Assembly: GCF_026213295.1 (NCBI RefSeq)
Contig: NC_079419.1
Location: forward strand, 25,948,111 to 26,012,110
DNA length: 64,000 bases
Source of the DNA: Gadus chalcogrammus
Lineage: Eukaryota; Chordata; Actinopteri; Gadiformes; Gadidae
Direction of reading: 5' to 3'
Part shown: piece by piece, positions 1 through 11,002 of the stretch
How the letters are laid out: every line of letters begins with the position of its first letter
Numbering within the stretch: the first letter of the stretch is position 1
Translations under genes and position numbers: made by a program
Notes under the pieces: generated by a model
Databases searched by the model: none
The model's input: only the letters and a program-made list of their open reading frames with translations
What the model was told of the DNA's origin: nothing

Positions 1-710
1 ACAGCTTAAAATTAACTTGCATTAAAGTGAACTGTAAGGAAGTATACTTAAATACACTACTAATAAAGGGAAATTTAAGTATACTTTAATAAAGCATTTT
101 AATAGTGTATTACAAAGGACTTGAAACAAAGTTTACTTTTCAGAAGTACACTAAAATACCACTTTAAGTATGTGCAACTTGGTATACTTTTTCTAAGTAT
201 ACTGAAATACAGCTTAAAATTAACTTAAATTAAAGTGAACTTTACGGAAGTATACTTCAATACACTTCTAATGAAGTGAAATTAAATTACACTTTAAAAA
301 AGTATTTTAATAGTGAATTCCAAAATACTTGAAAATGAGTGTACTTTTCAGAAGTACACTTAGGTACAAATTACAATACACTTACAATAAAGTACACTTT
401 TTATAAGTACACTAAATTACCACTATAAGTATTTGCAATTTAGTATACTTTTTCTAAGTACATTTAGGTACAATTTAAATAAACTTAAAATAAAGTATAC
501 TTTTTAAAAGTACAAAGCAATACCACTTTAAGTATTGCAGAATTAGTATACTTATTTTTAAGTACGTTAAAGTTGAATTTAATGACATCTATTGTGAAGT
601 ACACTTTTTAAAAGTATATGTTAAGTATACTTTAAATTAAGCACAAAAAGTAAAAGTATACTTGTACTAACTTTTGTATAATTGAATTATACTTGTAATA
701 CACTAAAGTA
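1..710. repeat. AT-rich tandem satellite, unit about 208 bp
   Basis: A segment starting ACAGCTTAAAATTAACTT at base 1 recurs at about base 209 with few changes, giving a unit of roughly 208 bp; more diverged copies continue to about 710. The units are full of short palindromes such as AAGTATACTT and AGTACACT. The array probably lies in an intron or 5' flank of the HECT gene that follows. It continues past the left edge of the window. Confidence 0.75.
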
Positions 711-842
711 TACTACTTTTTCACCTGGGTAGACTTGTGGAAGATGTCTTGATGTTTCAAGTCATTAATCGAGTCCCTGGACCATTTGAAAGGTATTTTA
801 AATTTAGTTAAATTGAAAATCCTGTTGTTTGATGCCTGACAC

Positions 843-1570
843 ATGCAAAAGAGTGAACTCTTCATTGAATCACCATTCCTCCCATACTGTCATAGGTTCA
901 GAGATGGGTTAAAAACGCTTGGAGTCCTGGAGCAGATCCAGAATCATCCAGAATCGTTCAGTCCAGTGATGTGCTACAATCCAAGGCCGCTCACCGCTGA
1001 CCAGGTTGATGGGCTGTTCCACATCCGGTGGTCAGAGGAGGGGAGCAACCAGAAAAGAGAGGAGAGAACAGTAGTTGCTTTCTGGAGGGACTATTTGCAA
1101 GATGTTGAAGGTATGTGTGAGAGATAGAGAGAACAACTCAGGAAACTCATATGTGCACTTTTCTAGGAAAAGGGAAACAAGCTTCTGGTGTTAACATGAC
1201 AAAGTTTATGATTTAAAGTATTTGGTCTGTCTCTCATTCATATTTATCTTCCACCCCAACAAAGTCCTAAAATGTAGTTTGTGTTCTGTGCTTAATTCTA
1301 TGCTGTCCAGCTTGCTCCACAGAGGAAGATGGATCAAAGAAGTTGGGGGACATCCTAGCATTTACAACTGGATCTGATGCAGTACCACCAATCGGCTTTT
1401 CTCCTCAACCATCTCTTGAATTTCTTCACCCTAGTGGTGGAGCAGCAAAGTTCCCTGTTGCCAACACCTGCATCAGCTGTCTTCGACTGCCGATCTACAG
1501 CACGTACGATTGTTTTAAGACCAACATGGACTTTGCAATAAGAAACACACAGGGGTTTGGCATGCCATAG
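843..1570 (+). CDS. HECT-domain E3 ubiquitin ligase, C-terminal two exons (G2E3-like)
   Basis: Two exons are visible. The first runs to 1110 and is followed by a GT donor; the second starts at 1311 after a CAG acceptor and ends at the TAG stop at 1568-1570. The junction is phase 1 and reads through cleanly. The protein resembles the end of a HECT domain. The last exon has ILAFTTGSDAVPPIGF and then ANTCISCLRLPIYSTYD, where the Cys after ANT is the expected catalytic cysteine that receives ubiquitin from the E2. It ends in a phenylalanine-containing tail, NTQGFGMP. The first exon has the NPRPLTADQV stretch. In fish this is most like the multi-copy G2/M-specific E3 ligase-like family. The true 5' end of the first exon is uncertain, since the ATG at 843 may be intronic (a possible acceptor lies near 850). 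A possible upstream exon at 733-792 is speculative. Substrates cannot be told from the sequence. Confidence 0.75.
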
Positions 1571-1956
1571 ATGATGAATTTAAAGTTCAAAAGTATCAAA
1601 TGTAACAGTATGTAAAAAAAATATATATATCTGACATTTTGTTTATTGTACAATTACATGGTAATGTCGGTATCCACTCCAAAAATGTGTATATGTTGGA
1701 AATTCAAATTACTGAATTCACACTAGACACAAGTTTGCTTGCTTTGTTAACTTCAGTGGATACATTTCCTAGTAAGGGCTTACATTTGTCCTGTTGTTTG
1801 TTTGAGTAAGAATGGAGCCAGTTTACTTGATGAATTTGTTTTTATTATCAAGTTTAATTAAAGTGTACTTTACCTGTTGAATGAGCTTGGGGGTTCTGTT
1901 GCAGAATGTAGATGTGTCCAATCTACATTTTTTTTATACAGGTACATTTACATATT

Positions 1957-1962
1957 AATAAA
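1957..1962 (+). terminator. polyadenylation signal of the HECT gene
   Basis: AATAAA lies 387 bases after the HECT stop codon, in an AT-rich 3' region and before the convergent transposase-like gene. It is a plausible poly(A) signal. Confidence 0.5.
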
Positions 1963-2005
1963 TGTTTTATGTAATAATAGCCCCATCTCTTAATTCAAGT
2001 TCAAG

Positions 2006-2011
2006 TTTATT
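2006..2011 (-). terminator. polyadenylation signal of the DDE integrase-like gene
   Basis: TTTATT on the + strand is AATAAA on the - strand, about 90 bases past the stop of the - strand gene. This places the two convergent poly(A) signals within about 50 bp of each other. Confidence 0.5.
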
Positions 2012-2100
2012 AACATACTAGACATCAACTAGCAACATCAATATCAGTAGTGAAATTCTTAGGCTAAGAGCCAACTCAACTTTGCACACTAGTAAGAGAA

Positions 2101-4246
2101 TCATTCACTTAGTCCTCTGGGATGTCTTGCTTGCAAAAAATGTAAAAGAGACAGAAATAATTGTATTCCATGATTTCCATCATTCATTAATGGGTCAATT
2201 AATTCTTGAATTTCTTGCATGGTACTGTTGCTTACATGAACACTGTTTTCAGGAACCTTAATATTATTCCTGCTCTCTACTGCAGGTAGCGGTTCACCAT
2301 TATCAGTGCCTAAATGTTGATCAATCTGAAACACACCACGTATAGCTGTGTTGTTGCTTCCAATATGACTGACAACACCTCTATGCCACAATTGCAATGG
2401 GGTTTGGCTTCCTTGGGTAGAGAGTCCATGGTTATTCCATTGGCTCCTGAATTCTCTTACTCCCCTTCGAACCCGAGGTAAGTAAATGTAATGCAAACAA
2501 AATAAATGAAGATCACAAAGAGAGTCAAGTATGCCTTCATTTTCCATAAACGTAAATAAGTCAGAGAAGTAATAAGAAACGACTCGGTTTAGTTCTGCCC
2601 ATAGCCTCTCTATTCTTTGGTTGTGTACGCTGCGCCCCATGATCATACTCCCTCTATTCACCCCTCTATTGTTCAGCATGAATCGGGCAACCTCTATGTT
2701 TTCCCTTCCATGGTCGCTCCGTACTCTCGAAGGCAGACCAAAGTCAGATACACCTTGCTGAAACAGGCTCAAAACGCTTGATGCCCTGTTATTATTGAGG
2801 CACTCAAGGTATATGATGGAGCGACTGTACCCATCCACACAGCCATGGAACACCATTCTCCACCTCACCAATTTATGGTTCCCGTCAATATGCCTGTATA
2901 AAAGAAAGAAGTGACAGCTGTTACAATCCTGGAAAAACACTCAGAATTATTTAGGGTCACATCATACAAGTGGTCCATCTCTATGGGCCAGAAATATTGT
3001 TGCGAGACCTTAATGAACCCTTAGGGTAAAAAAAAGGTTGTATTTTTGTGTTATTTGTCCATTAGTATCAGTTATAATGTAGCTGGCTTCCCCAACTGAT
3101 AGCCGGGCAAGATCACCATTGAGTAATAAAACAATGAACTCATGGTGAACAGCCAAATATCAACAATATTCAAAATATTTGTTAATCTTGTTAACCATAA
3201 TGTGGCTAATATCCCGAGTGTGTGTGATCTGTGATCACGATCACTTTTATGCAAAATATGGTGATCAAAATGATCGTGTTGATCACACACACTCAGGGAT
3301 ACATTGTATTTTTTTTGACTCAATGGAGCTAAACCAGTCCTCGGTTGGGGGAAGTCAGCTAGTTCTAATCTAGGGAAGCCTATGAGCAAAACTTTTAAAT
3401 CAAAATTGTACAGGTAATATAAATACAGGGATCACAAACAGTAACGTTAGGCAAGCCATAACTTGTAAGAATAGACCTGTCAATGGCCCAAAGCACACAT
3501 ACCATAACTCGTTTGGAGTTTGCACACTGTAAACCCTTCGGCGAATGGCTTGACTGCGTCTCAATGACCGTCCGACGGGATCAATCTCCTGCAGAATTTG
3601 ACGGATCCTCCAGCGCTGGATACGAATTCCGCGAGCCCGTAGACTTCCAATGACGTATCTCTCACCAGCATTCGGGGTACTCATGGAAATCTCCCTCACG
3701 ATTGATGTAAGTTCTACATTGGTCAAGGACGTGTATTCTAAAGGTCCGACACCAAGACGTTGCCTATGTCTGAACACAGTCCGACGGCTTATTCCGAAAA
3801 AAGAAGCAATTCCCTGCCAGTTAAAACCAAGTCCCAGGCACTGGTTAAATTGCTCAACTGTTATGTCGTATCGTGGGCGACATGGAATGCCAAGTCTGGA
3901 TAGGTGGAACCGGAGGAAGGCAGTTTTCTTGAGTATTTCTAGGCCTAGTTCTAAAATTACACAATCTACTGAAACAAAAACATATTGACTGCAAAAAAAC
4001 AACAGTCTCTCCATCAGGTCCTTCCCTAGAGCGAACCATGGACAACATAGAATTTAATATAATGGTGTGGTCATTAAGCTCTCTAAAACATCTCTTGTCT
4101 CCCGGGTCTTGCTGTAGGCTTTCAACGCAGCGCAGCACCCTATTTAGAAAATATACGATTTCATCGCGATTGCCAATTACAAATAAAGCCTCCAGACTGA
4201 TCAAAATAATTAAAAGTTGCACCTTCATATTCATATTCAATAACAC
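2101..4246 (-). CDS. DDE integrase-core transposase-like gene, spliced
   Basis: The last exon is 2101-2893. An upstream exon ends at 3503 with a GT donor (ATG|GTATGTG on the - strand), and the last exon begins after a TATACAG acceptor. The join restores a Trp codon and reads [12 protein letters not shown] without a break. The upstream exon holds a helix-turn-helix region ([20 protein letters not shown]). The last exon holds a retroviral-type integrase core, with the putative triad as Asp in HIDGNHK, Asp in RSDHGREN and Glu in NQRIERLW. A further 5' exon within about 4010-4246 is likely because that strand is open and starts with a hydrophobic [16 protein letters not shown], but its splice site was not resolved. 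The family looks like the IS3-related eukaryotic integrase-core proteins found in many fish. Whether it is an active transposase or a domesticated gene is unknown. No inverted ends were identified with confidence. Confidence 0.7.
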
Positions 4247-4253
4247 AAAAAAC

Positions 4254-4327
4254 CTGAAATGTCAGTCACGCTCTTCACCGTTGGCTTAGATTGGCTGAAA
4301 TGTCACGCTCTTCACCGTTGGCTTAGA
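4254..4327. repeat. 37-40 bp tandem duplication upstream of the DDE gene
   Basis: CTGAAATGTCA followed by CACGCTCTTCACCGTTGGC occurs at 4254 and again at 4294, differing by a short insertion. It lies immediately upstream of the - strand integrase-like gene, where a promoter would be expected. Confidence 0.7.
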
Positions 4328-4766
4328 AACCGGCACTCTTTGTTCCCGCCTTCCGGTTTAAATGCCGACCTTGACCATGGAACTTCATGCACACATACCT
4401 ATGAAACACTCTTACATTCACTATTGAAACGCACTCACCGTCACTACTGAAATTACTGGTATGAATACTACATGTGAAACGCTTGCACATCCTCATGTAA
4501 GAGCATACATACATATAACTGAAAAACGTATTCATACATTTGAAACATTTATACAAATATGTGCTTGCATGAGTGTTTCAGATAGATACGTATAAATGTT
4601 TCACTTGTATGAATGTAAGCATTTCATATGTATGTGTATATGCCACAGAGGTAGGTATGTATGCGTGTGTGTTTCTCATATGTATGTGTAAGTGTTTCAG
4701 AAGAGTATGTATGTATGTGTGAGTGTTTCAGTAGTGAGTGTGTGAGCGTTTCAGTAGTGAGTGTAA

Positions 4767-6021
4767 CGGTGCGGCCACACCAAACGCGTTACTCGCGTTG
4801 GATAACGTGAGTAACGCGCCTAACCTGACGCTTGATCATTGTGGGGTGGTTACTCGGTTCAACGCTTCCAACGCGTCAACGCGCCAACGCAGCTATGAGT
4901 CCATGTCCATGCAAGTGAACGGAGCGTTCCCTCTTCGTCATAACTATCAAACCAAACAGCCTTCACATTCACCGAGCGAACATTATGAAAGTAAAATGCA
5001 CATTTCTCGCTAAAAATGTTTCCATAAACGCATTTAATGGCGTAACTATGTCACTATTTCCACCCAGAATAAAGATAGTTGTCGGCCGTGGCTGCGCTGA
5101 AGTCCGAGGTAGGAAACCCAAACGCCGCCGGCTTTGGGTGAAGAGTTTAGAATTGAATAGAATAGAATAGACTTTATTTGTCATTGTGCATTGGATACAC
5201 AACGAAATTTGTTTGTGCAACCACTAACAAAAGTGCAGTTGTGCTGGGTGGAGGGTAGGAGTGTAGTGTGATTATTAAGTTCTGTGGTGGCCCTGGGGAT
5301 GAAACTGTTCTGCAGTCTGGAGGTGCGGGCTGTGGTGGCCCGGTAGCGCCTGCCAAAGGGTAGCAGGGTGAAGATCGGGTTAGATTAAATAATCTCGGAT
5401 ATAAATAACAATAATCGGGTTAAATAACTTCACATGGTGTGTCTGGTGTGTTTCCAGCATTCGTAGTGTTGATCAGCAGAGAAATAGTCCGCCAAGACGT
5501 TGAGGTTGCTTAGCATCCAGAGACTCTGTCCATGCAAGTGAACGGAGCGTTCCCTCTTCGTCATAACTATCAAACCAAACATCCTTCACATTCACCGAGC
5601 GAACATTATGAAAGTCAAATGCACATTTCTCGCTAAAAATGTTTCCATAAACGCATTTAATAGCGTAACTATTTTACTATTTCCACCCAGAATAAAGAAA
5701 AATGTCGGCCGTATGCTTCTGTCCAAGCTCACTACTCTCTGCCAGTGACGTCGGGTCAAGCTCAACGCTGATTGGCTATCGCGGCCAAGCGTCACGCGTT
5801 GGAGCGTTGAAAGTTCAGATTTCTGAACTCCGGGCGTTGGCGCGTTGGGCGCGTTACTGCGTTTACGTGCGTAATTACGTGCGTCTGACGCGCGTAACGC
5901 CCCTAACTTGACGCTTCATCGCATGTAACGCGTCTACGCGCCTATACCAATGGTTCCCTATGCAAAAATGCCGAATTTTGACGCCCCTAACGCGAGTAAC
6001 GCGTTTGGTGTGGCCGCACCG
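4767..6021. mobile_element. Non-autonomous DNA transposon, perfect TIRs, TAA target duplication (Harbinger-like)
   Basis: The ends are inverted repeats of at least 30 bp. The left end begins CGGTGCGGCCACACCAAACG at 4767 and its exact complement ends at 6021. TAA is present directly outside both ends (4764-4766, 6022-6024), as expected for PIF/Harbinger TWA targets. The interior has no transposase. It holds two direct copies of about 180 bp (4904-5090 and 5530-5708) separated by a LINE 3' fragment. The superfamily is inferred only from the target duplication. Confidence 0.8.
5149..5360 (-). mobile_element. LINE 3'-end fragment
   Basis: On the - strand the segment ends with an AATTTCGTTGTG...ACAATGACAAATAAAG motif followed by a (TATTC)n tail at 5149-5168. 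This is the usual 3' terminus of fish L2-like LINEs. The part at 5280-5350 resembles the adjacent 3' untranslated region. It is a 5'-truncated insertion inside the MITE. Confidence 0.6.
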
Positions 6022-6232
6022 TAAGAGTGATTCATAGGTATGTGTGTGAGAGTGTCTCAATTAGTTATGTCCTAAACGGCCCCTCATAGTTTCCCATACA
6101 GAGACCATTGTGTGGCGTTTGTATTAAATTGTATTAAAAAAATAAAAATAAATAAAAAAATTAAATAACGCGATTTGGAAATCTAAAAATCTTTCCGTCC
6201 ATTCATCTCTGCATAGCACTCGTTCTCCCTGT

Positions 6233-6235
<3 letters not shown>

Positions 6236-6305
<70 letters not shown>
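6236..6305. repeat. (CA)n microsatellite
   Basis: About 35 uninterrupted CA units. The open frames across it are artefacts of the repeat. Confidence 0.95.
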
Positions 6306-6308
<3 letters not shown>

Positions 6309-6723
6309 GCGAGAGCGACGATGCTAACACATGAACCCACCGATATAACATAACACATGAACCCGTCATTTAGCAACCGGACACGCTGGGGTTGATAAGT
6401 TACCGGACTACTGTAACTACTACAGAGTGATAATATCAAAGACGTGAATCAGGCAATAAATCCAATTTCCTTGACAGCGGTAATGTTTGGTGTGCATTAA
6501 AGTACAGACAGAGCGGACCAATTGCGAACTACTGCAGCTGCTCCAAGTTAAACCCCAAACTAATCGGAATAAGTATTTATAGCGGACTACACCCTATTCT
6601 ATTCCGCATAGAATTGTATTCAGAACCGATTGAGGCGTATATATATGATACTTTTCTATTCCGATTGAGCTGTTCTTCCACATCTATGCGAATCAGATGT
6701 GTCCGCATGTAAACGCGGAGTTA

Positions 6724-7106
6724 CGCCCCGTGCCCACTACATGCGTCCGTTGCGTGATCCCCATTGACTTTAATGGGGACGGACGCGCAATGAATTGTGG
6801 ATCTGTATGTTCCGTTGGAGCCTTCGGCTCAGTCAAGAAGTTGAAATATGTTTTTTCGGCAGCGACGGATCCGTCATCCAATCAGATCGCGTCTGCAAAT
6901 TTAAGCACTGTGACGCGACTCGGGCTCTGACGATACTGGAAAGCGGGAAAGCGGGTCATCTTGCATCGCAACAAGCAGGAAGTAGCGGGAAGAACCCGGC
7001 GAAGCGATTTGATTGGCTGACAGATGCCTCTGCAAAGACTACTCCCCCATCAGTCAGCAACGCCTTCCCACATCAGTCAACGGACGCATGTAGTGGGCAC
7101 GGGGCG
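6724..7106. mobile_element. 383-bp MITE with 29-bp perfect TIRs and TTA target duplication
   Basis: The left end CGCCCCGTGCCCACTACATG at 6724 is matched by its exact complement ending at 7106. TTA flanks both sides (6721-6723, 7107-7109). No coding capacity was found. The 3-bp TTA duplication points to PIF/Harbinger. Confidence 0.8.
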
Positions 7107-7125
7107 TTACATGCACACTCACTGA

Positions 7126-7513
7126 CGCCCCGTGCCCACTACCTCCGTCAGTTGTCCGTTGCCCATTGACTTTGAATGGGGACGGTCGCGCAATGCATTG
7201 TGGATCCGTCCGTTGACTTGGAGCGTTCGCCACCGTCAGAAAGTTGAAAAATGTTCAACTTTTTCAGCAGCGACGGTTCCGTCATCCAATCAGATCGCGT
7301 ATGCAAATTTAAGCACTGTGACGCGACTCGGGCTCTGACGATACTGGAAAGGGGGAAAGCGGGTCTTCTTGCCTCGCAACAAGCAGGAAGAAGCGGGAAG
7401 AACCCGGCGAAGCGATTTGATTGGCTGACGGTTGCCTCTGCAAAGACTACTCCCCCATCCGTCAGCCACGCCTTCCCACGTCCGTTGACTGACGGTGCAG
7501 TGGGCACGAGGCG
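7126..7513. mobile_element. 388-bp MITE, second copy of the same family, TGA target duplication
   Basis: This is a diverged sister of the 6724-7106 element, lying only 16 bp after that element's right target duplication ends (7109). It has the same CGCCCCGTGCCCACTA left end and a near-complementary right end (CAGTGGGCACGAGGCG). TGA flanks both ends (7123-7125, 7514-7516). The internal sequence is closely similar, including the GCAGCGACGG and CGAAGCGATTTGATTGGCTG stretches. Confidence 0.75.
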
Positions 7514-7619
7514 TGACGGCTGCGTCGCCGTGCTGCGCCTGCGCCGCCGTGCTGTGCCTGCGCTGCCACCCCCTTCCCCCCCCCCCGCCACCACACATTG
7601 GTCCTTGGTCTGTGGGAAA

Positions 7620-7636
7620 CACTGCACACACACACA

Positions 7637-7709
<73 letters not shown>
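7620..7709. repeat. (CA)n microsatellite
   Basis: Roughly 45 CA units with one GA interruption near the start, directly after a C-rich stretch. Confidence 0.95.
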
Positions 7710-7712
<3 letters not shown>

Positions 7713-7721
7713 AATTGGAAA

Positions 7722-7761
7722 ATATTTCAATATAGCCTACTTGTAGGCTATATTGAAATAT
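7722..7761. repeat. 19-bp perfect hairpin
   Basis: ATATTTCAATATAGCCTAC at 7722-7740 is followed after TT by its exact complement at 7743-7761. No function is evident; it could be the fused ends of a small transposon. Confidence 0.8.
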
Positions 7762-7972
7762 ATAATGTCCTTTCCCAGAATTTCAACCTCGTAGTGATTT
7801 TATCTATTAAAAAATGTAATAAAAACAACGCAGTATAAAACTTGACTCTCCTTGACAGACTTACCATCTTCCGGTGCGCCCCGAAGTGCGCGTCTCTCTG
7901 CGTCTCCATCAGCGGTCGGAACCGTTTATACAGCAGAACTCGAGCTACAATTGTAGCTCCACACAGGTTCGC

Positions 7973-8130
7973 TTTTTTTAATTGGTTCAACAGAAGGCTT
8001 TTTCCAGTGTTCACTAAAGCTTATGGAATTATATTTTTGTGCTTATTTCGAACTTGAACCCATATTTTCAAGGCCGTGCTGGCACCACATCTACACTGGA
8101 AAAAGCCTTCTGTTGAACCAATTAAAAAAA
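7973..8130. repeat. 38-bp perfect inverted repeat with 82-bp spacer
   Basis: The segment 7973-8010 (ending GGCTTTTTCCAGTGT) is repeated exactly in inverse orientation at 8093-8130. The right copy is also the left terminus of the CACTGG-ended element that follows, so the left copy may be the end of a second, truncated element. Confidence 0.8.
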
Positions 8131-9377
8131 TCGAGGGTAATGGTTCACATCTATATTACATAACTTGAGCCAATGACAAATATATAGCTTGCCTCAAACA
8201 ATATTTCCTATATTCATAAAAACTAAATAATACAACTTGGCACCAAGTATAATTCTATTCTTTGAATGAAGTTAATACATTTAAATCGTATGTTTAATCC
8301 TAAACAAAAAAATATTGATTCACTCCAACAATTGTTTCTCATTTAAGAAATATCTATCAGAAATAATTTGTTTTATCCAATCAAAAAGATTAAAATGTAA
8401 TCAAACAATTGTTTCTCATTTAAACATGAACATTTTTAAACATAACATATTTTTGTATACAATATCTAAATGGCAGAGTTAGGCCTACTCCAGACCTCCC
8501 TCCAGACACAGACAGGCTGTGCTAGCTCACAGAACCAGTGAGTCATCGTCACTCTGGTCAAGGCTCTCTACTGCAGGTTCAGCTGTAGGTGCTACCTTGA
8601 ATGAATAAACAGCCGATGTTCCAAAAAGCTTCAAATCATGATCAGGCAGCTGGTGCTCAAAGCAAGCATCACCTGACAGCTTTAATCCATATCGGATGTA
8701 TAGGATTGAGTTTAAGGTCTGCAAGGACATCCGGTTCCTGAGTTTGCTTTTTACCACGAGGACTGAGCTGCCTGTAAGTGCGTTGAGACGGGGGAGGGGC
8801 CGCGCAGGCACCCGGTGCTCGTTGTGAAGAGGTAATAGCGATATTGCTTTCACCTCAAAAAGTCGCCAAAAGTCACCAATAGCAGCTGAAAAAGGAGCTA
8901 GATTTGTCGCTTGTCGCTGTTTTGAAAAAAAGTCGCCAAAGGGGTCTGAAAAGTAGCTAAATATAGCGTCAAAATCGCTAAGTTGGCAACACTGCGGTTT
9001 GGTCCAGTAGTCATAAGCGGCTTTGTATTTAATGCGCATGCGCAGGCTTGTACGTAACCTTGAAATTGTACATTTGTCTAAACAAATATTTCTAAATTGA
9101 GCTCCTAATCAAATATAACTGTGTTTTAGGAAGAAAACAAAAAATGTTTATTTGGATTGAATGACAAAATTATTAATCAGTTGAATACACAACCTTAAAA
9201 TTGTACATTTGTCAAAATGGATATTTCGTAATTGAGCTCCTAATTAAAAATATCTATATTTCACAGTATTTTGAAATAAAAAAAAGTTATTTTAAAAATT
9301 AAACAAAAAATGTTTATTTGAATTGAATTACAAAATAATAATCAGATGAAGTACGGCTTAAAAACCTTTTTCCAGTG
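8094..9377. mobile_element. CACTG-ended DNA transposon remnant (CACTA-like?)
   Basis: CACTGGAAAAAG at 8094 is matched by CTTTTTCCAGTG ending at 9377, with TA outside both ends. Termini of this form and a 2-bp duplication would fit the EnSpm/CACTA group or another TA-target element, so the class is uncertain. The interior is AT-rich and includes a short transposase-like relic. Two related blocks (near 9050 and 9180, with TTGTACATTTGTC) repeat within it. Confidence 0.5.
8524..8820 (-). pseudogene. hAT-like transposase C-terminal relic
   Basis: On the - strand the last 100 or so residues of an open frame read like the end of a hAT-type transposase, with VVKSKLRNRMSLQTLNSILY and then IRYGLKLSGDACFEH. 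The remainder of the open frame (8820-9039) derives from an unrelated AGCGACTTTTTG-rich repeat. No catalytic region remains. The identification rests on motif resemblance only. Confidence 0.4.
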
Positions 9378-9404
9378 TATGGGGGTAAAATGCATGATGA
9401 TAGA

Positions 9405-9485
9405 CCGGCGAATTTGAACCCCGGTCGCTGGCGTTCGGGTCTACTAATCCACTACGCTACAGCCGCTACCTCTCAGCGGTTGATA
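9405..9485 (-). mobile_element. tRNA-derived SINE head fragment
   Basis: On the - strand the segment contains an A-box-like TAGCGTAGTGGATTAG and a B-box-like GGGGTTCAAATTC, spaced as in a tRNA. The acceptor-stem ends do not pair, so this is a SINE head rather than a working tRNA gene. Confidence 0.5.
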
Positions 9486-9821
9486 ACATGCGATACATTT
9501 CTTACATAGGGTGTATTTAAAGTGAATTCCCTAAATGATAGAATAAAAACTAAAAAAACGCCCCTTTCAAGTGAACGCGCACTGAACCTAAAGCGGAAAA
9601 CCTGGTTCAACTAATTGAATTTAAAGTGAGCTTCGTGGTACCATTTAACTCTGATTGCGAGTTGCGGCTCTGTCGAGCCAGGTTTTCCCAAGAAAGCCTG
9701 GGTATGTTCAGCGAGGTTCGTGGTATACCCCCCGGCTCGATATAAACATATAAACACAAGTAACTAAGGAATTGTTACATTCATCATAGATCAGCCAACT
9801 AAAAAGAGACAGAGAAACCCA

Positions 9822-10010
9822 ATGTCGGAGGAACAGAAGAAGAGAAAAGGAAGACTGGCCGACAGAGAGGCCAGACACGAGTAAACGTTGGGCAAGCTTT
9901 TCAGGAATAGCGTGAACTGAAAGAAAAAGACTGCAAATCAGACGCCGCCTTGGCCGTGTTGCTTTTGAAATTGAAAGTACCCTTTGGTGAACTTTGTCTT
10001 TGTGGTATTG
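9822..10010 (+). pseudogene. decayed N-terminal fragment of a transposon-associated protein
   Basis: An ATG at 9822 opens MSEEQKKRKGRLADREARHE and hits a stop. In the next frame, TRVNVGQAFQE, a stop, then RELKEKDCKSDAALAVLLLKL continues. This pattern resembles a short conserved block found at the start of some fish repeat-encoded proteins. One frameshift and one stop show decay. The function is not known. Confidence 0.35.
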
Positions 10011-10260
10011 TTGATGTTGATAGTCTCTGTACAAATGTGTTTGCTCAACCATTTTGTTGTGAGCCCTGTAAAACTGTGTTTTCTCGACCATTTTGTTGTG
10101 AGCCCTGTTTGTTTCCTTTCCTTTGTTTCCACGGGTGTTTTGCTGTTTGTCTGTCTCATCCCCCAGATACAGGCTGAATCCCCGAATCCAGGTTCTTGTT
10201 TATTTAGATTATTATGTTGGCCAACACTCTTACACCGATTGTTCTGTTCAACCTAAAATA

Positions 10261-10780
10261 AAACAATTATAATCTAGGATATCAATTCTCCCAGTCAACT
10301 ATAAAAAAGGATGGATTTATGTTTAATGCAATACATATACACAGTTTTAAAAATGTATAACCTTGTCTACACTTCATGATCATCTACTTCGGACATGGCT
10401 CCACGCATTCGCCGGCTTCTTTGAAAACAAATGCACATGGCTAGCGTAGAAGTGCACGGGGAAGGGTCGTCAACGAGTTGTTACGACAGTGTTGTAAAAT
10501 ATCTAATTCTGAAGCTGGAGGGGGCGCTGTGTAGAGAAAAGTGTGTGCCAAACCAAGAAAACGGCGAAAAGATGCCCGATCTTGCATAGTGGGCCTTTAA
10601 GTTACAAAGCAAACTCAAAATCATTACAAATAAACTCTGGGATCATCTGGTCAGGTATAATACTTTGCAAGAGTTAAAGAGATAATTCACCGGTGGGAAT
10701 ATGAAGGTTTTATGAATTAAATAATTCAATGTATTATGAATGTGAAGAAAAAATTGAAATCGGTTCATCCTAGCCTGAAA
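10261..10780. other. no gene recognised
   Basis: This is AT-rich sequence. A part near 10430-10600, ending in GTGGGCCTTTAA, resembles dispersed fish repeats, but no ends or coding signal could be fixed. Confidence 0.4.
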
Positions 10781-11002
10781 AAAGGCAGAAAGAGTGTTTT
10801 CATGGTCTCTCTGGCTCAAAGTAAGAAAACCTCCAACTACCACAGTGCATTGCGCTCGATGCCCCGCCCACCTGTCGGTCTCCCGTCCCCCTCATTCCCC
10901 CGCAGTACGCGAGCTCCCGCCCCCTCTCATTCCCTATTGGTGGAAAAATTTGCCACCCAAAGTGTGTTGTAGTCCTCTGCCCTTCTAGCGGGACAAGAGG
11001 TT

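Larger units (their letters stand above)
4379..6056. repeat. small foldback repeat of GTTTCA/TGAAAC motifs, split by a MITE
   Basis: The stretch 4379-4560 is rich in TGAAAC and ends in ATACATAC-type repeats. The stretch 4560-4766 and then 6025-6056 is an imperfect inverted copy. For example, the complement of the sequence near 4385-4450 matches GTAGTGAG...TTTCAG at 4740-4766 and GATTCATAGGTATGTGTG after 6025. The 4767-6021 element therefore inserted into one arm of a roughly 0.4-kb palindrome. Confidence 0.55.

Noticed and set aside
9405..9485. Possible tRNA gene on the - strand
   Set aside because: A- and B-box-like sequences are present but the acceptor stem does not pair and no clear anticodon loop is seen; a SINE head is the better reading.
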